Shown here: positions 40,551 through 48,576 of the stretch, one piece after another
How the letters are laid out: each line of letters starts with the position of its first letter
Position numbering within the stretch: the stretch's first letter is position 1
Notes under the pieces: model-generated
Databases searched by the model: none
What the model saw: the letters and a program-made list of their open reading frames with translations, nothing else
What the model was told of the DNA's origin: nothing
NCBI GenBank assembly: GCA_034432555.1
Contig: DAOUBW010000016.1
Span: forward strand, 1-64,000
DNA from: CP2-2F sp034432555
GTDB taxonomy: Bacteria > Chloroflexota > Anaerolineae > Aggregatilineales > UBA2796
Direction: 5' to 3'
DNA length: 64,000 nt
Made by a program: the position numbers and the translations under genes

Positions 40551-41441
40551 TTACTCGACTGTGATTGTGCCGCCTGCCTCTAAGGTGAGCTGTGCCTGCG
40601 TCTCGGCTGTACCGCTTGGCACCAGCACGTTATCAATGCGCCGCGTGTAGGCATTTTCATTAAAGCGTGGTGCGTTGGCGCCGCCGCCGCGCAGCGCAAT
40701 TTCGGCTGCCAGTTCAGGCGGAATCCGCACGGTGATCGTGCCACTTGCCTTCAAGTCTGCGATCAAACCGGCGTTTGCGCTGAACTGTGCCGCTAGGTTG
40801 CCATTCGCCACTGTGAGGCTGACATTCCGCAGAGCAAGGTCGGTTGCCGCCAGTGTTAGGTCGCCTTCCGCCGTGCTGATCGTTAGCGTTTCAATGGTGA
40901 CATCCGGCGGCAGTTGCAGCGTCAGGCGTCCACGCCCAACCTGTTCAAGCGTGCTGAGCGCATCGCGCTGCGTCTCGCGGATATCCAAAATGGCGATGTT
41001 GCCTTCCACACGATAATTAGGCGTGAGTAGGCTCTCTAGGCTGCCGCGAAATTCGCCACTGATGCTGCGCGAGTCGGCTTGGCGCACCTCAACCAGCGTG
41101 CGGCGCAGTTCAGCACTCAGGCGCAGCGTCGTGATGTTCGGCGGCAGGCTGTAATCCAGCCCTTCAATGTAATCCTCACGGAAGGCGCTTGCCTCACGGC
41201 TAAAGCTGATCGCCGCCACGCCACCTACAATGCTAACAGTCAGCGCAACAGCGATGAGGTTGCCGTAACGGGCGCGCTTGCCAAGCAGCAGCGCTAAGCC
41301 GAGCGCGATCAGCAGGGCAGGCGCAGCCCGCCCTAGCAAATCAGCAAGGGCGGGCGAAATCGCGCCTAGTAAATGCGCGATCCACAGGGCGGCAGCAGCG
41401 ATCACAATCAGCGGTGCGACGAGGCGTTCAAAGGTGATCAT
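40551..41441 (-). CDS. LiaF/DUF4097-like membrane protein with beta-helical domain
   Basis: 296 residues. Three hydrophobic segments near residues 8-28, 38-54 and 58-80, separated by the basic loop GKRARYG, resemble the LiaF/DUF5668 N-terminus. From about residue 110 the sequence is a repetitive beta-solenoid (LTLQLPPDVTIETLTISTAEGDLTL-like strands), as in DUF4097 adhesin-like domains. Such proteins, together with PspC proteins, act in envelope-stress sensing in Gram-positive bacteria. Its ATG overlaps the stop of the PspC-domain gene (ATGA), so the two are co-translated. Confidence 0.75.
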   Translation of the reverse strand: MITFERLVAPLIVIAAAALWIAHLLGAISPALADLLGRAAPALLIALGLALLLGKRARYGNLIAVALTVSIVGGVAAISFSREASAFREDYIEGLDYSLPPNITTLRLSAELRRTLVEVRQADSRSISGEFRGSLESLLTPNYRVEGNIAILDIRETQRDALSTLEQVGRGRLTLQLPPDVTIETLTISTAEGDLTLAATDLALRNVSLTVANGNLAAQFSANAGLIADLKASGTITVRIPPELAAEIALRGGGANAPRFNENAYTRRIDNVLVPSGTAETQAQLTLEAGGTITVE

Positions 41442-41857
41442 GGCGTGTTCCTCAGCGCTTTCAGCAGCAGAGTGAAGCCGATCAGCGCTAGCATAAGCGG
41501 CGCCAACAAATCACCGCCGCCGCTCAGACGCAGCACGCCGGTCGTCTCTGCCAGCACCACCACCCCAATCAAAATTGCCAAGCCACCTAAAGTCAGCACG
41601 CCTTCAGGGCTGCTATAGCGGCGCGGCGGCGGTTCATCAGGGCGCGTGATCGGCGGTAGGTCAATCATCTTCTGCGGCGGAACGCTCAGCCAGAGCAGCA
41701 GGTACAGCAGCAGCGCAAACGAGTAGTCGGTGAGCAGCAGCACACCAAACAGCGCACGCACCCACCAGCCACTGATGCCCAAGCACGCACCCGCGCCGCC
41801 GCATAAGCCTGCTAAAATGCGATCTTGTGCGCTGCGCCGAAACCGAACCCGATACAT
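41438..41857 (-). CDS. PspC-domain membrane protein
   Basis: 139 residues from ATG 41857. The PspC domain is clear: RSAQDRILAGLCGGAGACLGISGWWVRALF-type sequence (about residues 6-35), then a membrane helix (VLLLTDYSFALLLYLLLWL). A Pro-rich charged linker (PPITRPDEPPPRR) and two further membrane segments follow. PspC-like proteins sense inner-membrane damage and often sit beside LiaF/DUF4097 proteins, as here (4-base overlap). No Psp effector (PspA) is encoded nearby. Confidence 0.85.
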   Translation of the reverse strand: MYRVRFRRSAQDRILAGLCGGAGACLGISGWWVRALFGVLLLTDYSFALLLYLLLWLSVPPQKMIDLPPITRPDEPPPRRYSSPEGVLTLGGLAILIGVVVLAETTGVLRLSGGGDLLAPLMLALIGFTLLLKALRNTP

Positions 41858-41992
41858 GCTGCCTGCTTTCCGAACTTTGTGCGCCACAATCATACCAAAG
41901 GGATGCCTGATGCGCTACCCTTGCGCCTTTCATCACAAATGGGCAAAATAAAGTGCCGTACCTATCCGAACTGCGAGAGATAATTCCCAAGC

Positions 41993-42958
41993 ATGTACCA
42001 CATTCTGGTTCCCGATAATCTAGATAAAGCGGGCTTGAAGCTGTTGGAAGCAGCCGAAGGCGTCACCGTGCAGGCAGCCGCCAAGATGAGCCGCGAAGAA
42101 GTACTGGCAGCCATCCCCAACGCCGATGCGCTCATCATCCGCAGCGCCACCAAAGTAGACCGTGCCATGCTAGAAGCTGCACCTAAACTTAAGCTGGTTG
42201 GGCGCGCCGGCGTTGGCGTGGATAACGTCGATCTGGCGGCGGCGACGGATCGCGGCGTGATTGTCATGAACGCGCCGGATGGCAATACCGTTGCTACGGC
42301 TGAGCTGGCAATTGGCTTGATGTTAGCATTGGCGCGCCACATCCCTGCCGCGGACGGCAGCCTGAAAAGCGGTCAGTGGGAGCGCAAAGCGTATATGGGC
42401 ATTGAACTGCGCGGCAAGACGCTCGGTTTGGTCGGCTTTGGGCGCGTAGGGCGCGCCGTGGCAAAGCGTGCTGCCGCCTTCGAGATGACGATCATCGCCT
42501 TTGATCCGTACATCAGCGCTGAAGTTGCCGCGCCCTATGGCGTCCAGATGGTGGCGCTGGACGAACTTTACGCCCGTGCCGATTTCATCTCCCTGCACGC
42601 GCTGGTAACCCAAGAGAACTACCACATGATCAACGCAGAGAGCCTTGCTAAGATGAAGCACGGCGTGCGGATTGTGAATGACTCGCGCGGCGCGCTGATT
42701 GATGAAGCTGCCCTTGCAGAGGCGATCAAGAGCGGCAAGGTGGCAGGCGCGGCATTGGATGTCTATGAGGAAGAGCCGCCCAAGCCCGATAATCCACTGA
42801 TCGGCTTGGCAGGCGTCATCCACACGCCGCATTTGGGCGCAAGCACGCTTGAAGCGCAGGATGAAGTCGCCGTGCAGATCGCGCAGCAAACGCTTGACGC
42901 GCTGTTCAAGGGCGAATATCGCAGTGTGGTGAATGTGGATGTATTGAAAGGTAAATAA
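41993..42958 (+). CDS. serA: D-3-phosphoglycerate dehydrogenase, short form
   Basis: 321 residues. It oxidises 3-phosphoglycerate to 3-phosphohydroxypyruvate, the first step of serine synthesis. Signature features: RSATKVDRAMLEAAPKLK, GRAGVGVDNVDL, the Rossmann motif LGLVGFGRVGRAVA, VNDSRGALIDEAAL with the catalytic Arg region, and HTPHLGAST with the catalytic His. The C-terminal ACT/ASB regulatory domains are missing, so serine feedback inhibition through ACT is not expected. Other D-2-hydroxyacid substrates are possible. Its stop overlaps the next gene's ATG (TAATG). No strong ribosome site; a GATAAT box lies close to the start. Confidence 0.85.
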   Translation: MYHILVPDNLDKAGLKLLEAAEGVTVQAAAKMSREEVLAAIPNADALIIRSATKVDRAMLEAAPKLKLVGRAGVGVDNVDLAAATDRGVIVMNAPDGNTVATAELAIGLMLALARHIPAADGSLKSGQWERKAYMGIELRGKTLGLVGFGRVGRAVAKRAAAFEMTIIAFDPYISAEVAAPYGVQMVALDELYARADFISLHALVTQENYHMINAESLAKMKHGVRIVNDSRGALIDEAALAEAIKSGKVAGAALDVYEEEPPKPDNPLIGLAGVIHTPHLGASTLEAQDEVAVQIAQQTLDALFKGEYRSVVNVDVLKGK

Positions 42959-44834
42959 TGGCGCGCCGCCGCCTGCTCTACGCGCTGATCGGAGTCTGTG
43001 CGGTTTACTGTATCGCGCTGGTGGCTGACCTTACGCCATTGGCGCGTGGACATTTGCCCTTTCTGCCTGAAACGTGGTATTTCCCATGGCTGCGCTTGAA
43101 TCCGCGCCTTATGTGGGTGCTGATCAGCGCAGGTTTGGCAAGCCTTTATGCGCTTGGTGCGTGGCATTTGGTGCGGCGCGGCGCTGTGCGGCAGGTGAAA
43201 GTGTGGGCGTTCGGCGGTGCAGCGCTCTTGCCCGTAGCCTTTATGGGCATGGAAGGCGCGCCGCTGTTCACGCTCTTTGCGCGGATTGCCTCACCGGATT
43301 TGGGCGGCTACATCACGGCGGCTGCCCTCAGCGGTGATTTAGGCGCTATGCTGCGCGATTGGCTCGGCTTCCTAGAGCGCTATCAGGCAGCCTATCCGCT
43401 AGGCGGCATCGCCCTTGCGCCGCCAGGTCTGCCGACCTTGTTCCACGTCAGTGCGGTAGCCTTTGAAGCGCTGCCCCACTCGCGGAGTCTTTTGGGACTC
43501 TGTTCCGCAGCCTGCAATGCCAAAACCCTGAGATGCTCCAATGGTCAGACGCGCAGTGGGCAAGCGCGTTACCTGCCATGTTCATGCCGCTGTGGGCAGG
43601 GCTTGCCGTCGCGCCGATTTACCGCTTGGGCGTGCGCCTGTTCAGCCGCCAAACGGCGCTGTGGGCAGTGGCGCTCTATCCGCTGGTGCCAAGCCTTGCC
43701 ATTTTTGCGCCGCGCTTCAACACTTTTTATGCGCTGCTGTGTGCTGTGCTGTTGGTGTTCGTGTGGGAAGGCTTGCTGCGAAAGCGCGTGTGGCTGATCG
43801 GTTTGAGTGGCTTTGTGGCGGGCATGGGAGTCTTCATGAACTTTGCCGCTGTGCCACTAGGCTTGATCGGCGGCTTTAGCATCCTGCTGTGGTGGTGGCG
43901 CGAACGGCGCAGCATTAGCAGCCTAATGGCGCATATGGCGGCGTTCGCGCTTGGCGCAGCATCAATCTGGCTGATCTACGCACTGCTGACGGGCATCACA
44001 CCGTTTGAGATTTTGCGCGCCTCGTTTAATCGGCATTTGGCATTAGAGCGCCCTTACCTGCTCTACCTGTTTTGGCATCCTTACGAGATGTTCCTGTTCA
44101 CAGGCATCCCGATTGCAGGGCTGGCAGTCTGGCGCATTGGGCATAGCAGACGGCTTGGCAGCCACGCGGATTTATTCGCAGCGGCAGGTGCGCTCAGTTT
44201 GCTCTTGATCACGCTGAGCGGCACCGCACGCGGCGAGACGGCGCGAGTCTGGCTCTTTTTTGCGCCGATCTGGGTGCTGTTGGCAGCCGATGTTTTAGGG
44301 CGCACAGCGCTGCGGACGCGCCAAATCGTGATCGCGCTGCAAGTGCTTGTGCTGCTGAGCATGGGCAGCACCTTCCGCGCCAACTTTCACATCCTCACGC
44401 CTATTCCCGATCCACCGCCGCCAAGCGCGCCGCCGAGCGTCGCCATGCGCGAGGTGTTCAGCCTAAACGGCGATATGCTGCACCTGCTCGGCTGGCGCGC
44501 CGAAACAGACTCCGAAGGTGTGATGCTACACCTGTATTGGCAAGTGCCAGCGCGCCAAGTCCGCCGTTTGTACCAGTTAGCGCTCGTCCCGCTGCCGCCT
44601 GATGGATCAGCGCGCCCAAGCCTGAATTGGATACCTTATGCGCGCAACTATCCGCCAAGCTGCTGGACGCCGCACAAAACCTTTATGGACAGCCTGCGTC
44701 TGCCGCTAACCGACTCCGATCCACGTGGCGCGTGGTGGTTCAGCCTCTCGGTGATTGATGTGCAAACGCGCCAACCCATGTTGGTAAATGACACAGGGCG
44801 GCAAGTTGGCATTGGTGCGCTGCACGTGCCATAG
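42958..44834 (+). pseudogene. GT-C type membrane glycosyltransferase, single-base frameshift
   Basis: Reading from ATG 42958 the protein is coherent to about VAFEALP (residue 173), then turns to nonsense. From that point another frame gives LAESFGTLFRSLQC and continues without a break into a polytopic membrane protein ending at 44834. The switch falls in a CCCC run at 43474-43477; one extra C would join both parts into a 625-residue protein. It has about ten membrane segments, LAPPGLPTLFH where related GT-C enzymes have their HPPG-type donor region, and a soluble C-terminal domain. The homopolymer position makes sequencing error or phase variation at least as likely as true decay. Confidence 0.85.
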
Positions 44835-44943
44835 GCGGGAGAGCATTGGGTAAGCGTCAGGTTGGCGGCGTAGAAGTGTGGCACAGTTCTTTGATAGAGT
44901 GCTGTACAATCTAGCTAACATTCTACTTTGGAGAGTGTGTGTC

Positions 44944-45975
44944 ATGAAGCGATTTTTCCATATCGGTTTGATGATCACTTTGTTGTTAGCAGGTTTCACT
45001 GCGCTGCCCAGCACTGCACAAGCCGATGACAGCTGTGCGGGCATTGTACTTTCGGAAAGCTGCAAATATGGCTTGCCAGCGTGGGAATATGACGCACTGC
45101 TACCGCAAATTCTTGCCCATTCGCCGCGTGGGCTGCCGCGTGTCGGTGTGGATGGCGATGAACTGCGCCGCTACAGCATGTACCAACTGCCGCGCCGCGA
45201 TGTCACTTTCTACGATGCGCCAAACGGCACCCCAACCGAGACCGTCAACCCAGGTTACGCCTTCACCGGCGTGAAGGAACAACAAGAAGGTTGGGTGCGT
45301 GTGGATGAGAATAAGTGGCTGCCTGCTGATCAGCTCAGCGGCACACGCGCCTCTGCGTTTAGCGGCGTGCTGCTGAGTGGCAATCCGCCGTTCCCGCTGG
45401 GGTGGATGGCAAATTCCGTCCATGCCGCAGAGGTGCCGGGCGGCAAGATGCTGCGGCGCTTGCCCGCGCTTGGCAAGCACACGCCGCTTTACATCTTCAA
45501 GACGGTGCGCGTGGGTGATTGGGACTGGCACTTGGTGGGCGATGGCTTGTGGGTAGAACAGCGCAATATGGGCATTTTCCAGCCCGTGGAGCCAAAGCAT
45601 GGCGGGCGCTGGATCGCGGTTGATCTGTATGAGCAGGTCGCCGTTGCTTATGAGGGCGGCACGCCCGTCTTTGCAACGCTGATCTCGTCCGGCTTGGCAA
45701 AGACGCCAACACGGGAAGGCATGTTTGCGGTGTGGGCAAAGCTGCGGACGGGCAGCATGACGGGCTTTGAAGGCAAGCCCGAACAGTATAATATCCCCGT
45801 TGTGCCGTATATCCTCTACTTTGACGGCTCCATTGGCTTACACGGCACCTTCTGGCACAATGGGTTCGGCTATCGCCACAGCCGTGGCTGCGTGAACCTT
45901 TCGATCAGCGATGCCAAGTGGCTGTATAATTTTGCAGAGGTCGGCACGCCGGTATACGTCTGGCGCAGCCGCTAG
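44944..45975 (+). CDS. L,D-transpeptidase (YkuD), exported, copy 1
   Basis: 343 residues from ATG 44944 (GGAGAG upstream). A signal peptide is clear (MKRFFHIGLMITLLLAGF, cleavage near AQADD). The C-terminal YkuD domain carries the catalytic motif HGTFWHNGFGYRHSRGCVNL with the Cys nucleophile. It would form 3-3 cross-links in peptidoglycan or attach proteins to it. The middle region (YDAPNGTPTETVNPGYAF; WVRVDENKWLPADQL) looks SH3-like. It is 12 bases upstream of a paralogue of the same architecture. Confidence 0.92.
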   Translation: MKRFFHIGLMITLLLAGFTALPSTAQADDSCAGIVLSESCKYGLPAWEYDALLPQILAHSPRGLPRVGVDGDELRRYSMYQLPRRDVTFYDAPNGTPTETVNPGYAFTGVKEQQEGWVRVDENKWLPADQLSGTRASAFSGVLLSGNPPFPLGWMANSVHAAEVPGGKMLRRLPALGKHTPLYIFKTVRVGDWDWHLVGDGLWVEQRNMGIFQPVEPKHGGRWIAVDLYEQVAVAYEGGTPVFATLISSGLAKTPTREGMFAVWAKLRTGSMTGFEGKPEQYNIPVVPYILYFDGSIGLHGTFWHNGFGYRHSRGCVNLSISDAKWLYNFAEVGTPVYVWRSR

Positions 45976-45987
45976 AAAGAGAGACTC

Positions 45988-47049
45988 ATGCGACGTTTGC
46001 TTATGTTTGTGCTGCTAGGGGCGCTGCTGTTCGGTGCTGCCCTAACGCCAATTGCCGCCAGCGACGGCAGAGAAGCTGCCAACCCGTGCCTGGGCGAAAA
46101 TATACCCGGCTGCACGCACGGCTTGCCTTCCGCGCAATACCAACTGCTGCTGGCACAGATGTTGGCGCACCCCACACCCAACGGGCGCCTTGTGGAGGTC
46201 GATCAGTATGCGATCTACCGCCACAGCCTGTACCAGATCAACCGCAACGGCATCACGCTCTACAACGCACCCAACGGCGCACCCATCGGCAGCATCCCGC
46301 CCGGCTTCATCTTCGTTGGAATGCGCCAGCGGCAAGATGGCTGGGCAGAGGTGCGCCCCGGTCAGTGGACGCCGCTCAGTGAACTAACAGGCGTGCCTGC
46401 CTCGCGCTACAGCGGCGTGATCGTGGATACACCCTTTGCCTACCCGATGGCGTGGATTCTGCAACCGACCAAGCCGAGCAGCTATCCCGGCGCCAAGCCC
46501 GATCCCAACACAGCCTTCCTAGACCGCTACACACGGGTGAACATTTATGCCACGCTGAGCGATGGTGCTTGGGACTGGTATCTGATTGCGCCCGGTCAGT
46601 GGATTGAGCAGCGCCGCGTAGCGCGCATTGCCAAAGTGGAGAAGCCTGAGGGCGTAAAAGGGCGCTGGGTTTCGGTGGACTTGTTCGAGCAAGTGCTGAC
46701 TGCCTATGAGGATGATCGGATGGTCTTCACGACCCTGATTTCTTCAGGGCGTCCGGAATGGTCTACTAATGAAGGGCTATTCCGCATTTGGGCGCGTTTC
46801 CGTTCAGACACCATGAGCGGCGGTGCCGGGCGTGCTGACTACTATCAACTGCCCGCCGTGCCGTATGTGATGTACTTTGATAACGATATTGGGTTGCATG
46901 GCACCTATTGGCACGATAGCTTCGGCTACCGCCATTCGCACGGCTGCGTAAATCTCTCGATCAGTGATGCGCGCTGGCTTTACGAGTGGACGGATAACTT
47001 CTTTGCCGATACATGGGTCTATGTATGGAGCAGCGGTAAGTACCGATGA
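45988..47049 (+). CDS. L,D-transpeptidase (YkuD), exported, copy 2
   Basis: 353 residues. Same plan as the preceding gene: signal peptide, SH3-like middle (YNAPNGAPIGSIPPGFIF; WAEVRPGQWTPLSEL), and YkuD domain with HGTYWHDSFGYRHSHGCVNL including the Cys nucleophile. The two proteins align along their full length, so this is a tandem duplication that has diverged. Start ATG 45988 has AGAGAG upstream. The stop overlaps the start of the metallopeptidase gene (ATGA). Confidence 0.92.
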   Translation: MRRLLMFVLLGALLFGAALTPIAASDGREAANPCLGENIPGCTHGLPSAQYQLLLAQMLAHPTPNGRLVEVDQYAIYRHSLYQINRNGITLYNAPNGAPIGSIPPGFIFVGMRQRQDGWAEVRPGQWTPLSELTGVPASRYSGVIVDTPFAYPMAWILQPTKPSSYPGAKPDPNTAFLDRYTRVNIYATLSDGAWDWYLIAPGQWIEQRRVARIAKVEKPEGVKGRWVSVDLFEQVLTAYEDDRMVFTTLISSGRPEWSTNEGLFRIWARFRSDTMSGGAGRADYYQLPAVPYVMYFDNDIGLHGTYWHDSFGYRHSHGCVNLSISDARWLYEWTDNFFADTWVYVWSSGKYR

Positions 47050-47621
47050 GCAAACGGGCAGAACCCTTCCGCTGTGAGGTGGCAATTGGCGAGGAACGGC
47101 TGCATTTCACAGTGCAGTCGGACGCACGCCTGCGCGCCAACGGGCGGTGGACTCTGCATGGCGACACAGTGACGCTGCGCGTGCCAAACGGAATGCCACG
47201 CGCAGCTATTGATGTAATGGTCGAGCGCATCGCGGCGCGCATCAAGCGTAGCCGCGCCCGTGCCGATAAACAAACCGATCAAGACCTGATGGCGCGTGCC
47301 GCACAGCTAAACACCGAATACTTTGCAGGCGAGCTCTCTTGGCGCAGCATCCGTTGGGCAGACAATATGCGGCTGCGCTTGGGCAGTTGCAGCAGCGGCG
47401 GCGCTTCCGATGGCGATATACGTATCAGCACAGTCTTGCGGCGCTATCCGCCCTATGTGCTGGACTATGTGATTGCCCATGAGATTTGCCACCGCAAATA
47501 TTCCGATCACAGCGCGGCATTTTGGGCATATCTTGCGCGTTTTCCACACACAGAACGCGCACGCGGCTTTTTAGAAGGTGTTGCCTTTGCGGGCGGCACT
47601 GCCGATGTAGATGCCGATTAG
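47046..47621 (+). CDS. YgjP-like (DUF45) zinc metallopeptidase
   Basis: 191 residues. The zinc motif HEICH in DYVIAHEICHRKYSDHSAAFW, with the third-ligand His a few residues later, defines the YgjP/DUF45 group related to SprT and WLM peptidases. The N-terminal half is beta-rich, as usual (RFTLQ-like strands, then RIKRSRARADKQ). No signal peptide, so it is cytoplasmic. Substrate unknown. It overlaps the second L,D-transpeptidase gene by four bases but need not act on the wall. Confidence 0.88.
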   Translation: MSKRAEPFRCEVAIGEERLHFTVQSDARLRANGRWTLHGDTVTLRVPNGMPRAAIDVMVERIAARIKRSRARADKQTDQDLMARAAQLNTEYFAGELSWRSIRWADNMRLRLGSCSSGGASDGDIRISTVLRRYPPYVLDYVIAHEICHRKYSDHSAAFWAYLARFPHTERARGFLEGVAFAGGTADVDAD

Positions 47622-47660
47622 ATCGGCGAGAATTAGGTTCTTTTCATAGGAAGGTTTACC

Positions 47661-48506
47661 ATGATCTCCAAATGGTTTTTGCGTGGGCTGTTGCTGCTCG
47701 CGCTGGTGGCGGCAATTGGTGTAGGCAGCCTAGCACTCGCTGCGCCAAGCGCGCAAACCACCTCACTGCCGCCTGCAATCCTCAGCTTCACATCCGATGC
47801 ACGCACAGTCACTATTGAGGCGCTTGAGTCAGGTGCAGCGCGTATTTCGCTGACGTGGCATACGGTCGGGCTGACGGATGATTATTCGCTGCGCCTGTTC
47901 GCCCTGAGCGTTAGCGATTGGGTGCCGTTGGTTGATCAAGACCTGCCGCCGGTAGCGACGGTCTCCCTTCCCTTACAACCATCGCTCGATTTCAGCCCAC
48001 CCACCTACCGCCTTGCCATCTTTGATCGGCAAGGGCGCTTGATCAACCAGCATTTTGTCACGCTGCCCTTTGATCCCAATGCAGCGCCTGCCACGCCCCA
48101 AATCATGACCTTTGAGGCAACAGTTGGTGGTGTGGACTTTGTAGATTTGGCGCAGGATCGGGCGCGGGTGCCTATGGTCTGGCGCGTGCGTGGGCGTGTA
48201 CCAACCGCAAACTTGGTCTTTGAGCAGATTCTGCCTGATGGGCGCGCTATCTCTGTGGAGCTGCCGCGCCTGAGCCGCTGGATCGCCTCCAGTGGGGAAG
48301 GCGTCGTAGCACCCATCCTGCCCGATAACGATGCTACGAGCGTACAGTTGCGCCTGCGCGTGGTAGATTTGATAGATAACACCATCTATGCCGAGCAGAC
48401 CATCACATTGTTGATCGCACGTGGTGGCGCACCGCTGCCGACGGTTGCCGCACCTGTTGCGCCGTCTGCGCCTGTTGTGCTTGCGTCAGCGACACCTAGC
48501 AACTAA
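47661..48506 (+). CDS. Exported protein of unknown function
   Basis: 281 residues with a clear signal peptide (MISKWFLRGLLLLALVAAIG, cleavage near APSAQ). A strong AGGAAGG ribosome site precedes ATG 47661. The mature part is beta-rich with two repeated modules of the form RISLTWHTVGLTDDYSLRLF and RVPMVWRVRGRVPTANLVFE, about 100 residues apart, which suggests two Ig-like domains. It ends in a Pro/Ala/Val-rich tail. No family is recognised. Likely surface-attached or periplasmic, co-oriented with the L,D-transpeptidases. Confidence 0.7.
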   Translation: MISKWFLRGLLLLALVAAIGVGSLALAAPSAQTTSLPPAILSFTSDARTVTIEALESGAARISLTWHTVGLTDDYSLRLFALSVSDWVPLVDQDLPPVATVSLPLQPSLDFSPPTYRLAIFDRQGRLINQHFVTLPFDPNAAPATPQIMTFEATVGGVDFVDLAQDRARVPMVWRVRGRVPTANLVFEQILPDGRAISVELPRLSRWIASSGEGVVAPILPDNDATSVQLRLRVVDLIDNTIYAEQTITLLIARGGAPLPTVAAPVAPSAPVVLASATPSN

Positions 48507-48529
48507 CCCTATTAGATCGAGAAGCGAAC

Positions 48530-48550
48530 GGGCGGGAATGATTCCCGCCC
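48530..48550. terminator. Bidirectional hairpin between convergent genes
   Basis: GGGCGGGAAT and ATTCCCGCCC, a perfect 10-bp inverted repeat separated by one base, 24 bases after the plus-strand stop and 27 before the end of the minus-strand DUF11 gene. No T-tract on either side. Confidence 0.6.
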
Positions 48551-48576
48551 GCTGCGTTGAAGGTGTGCGCTACCTG

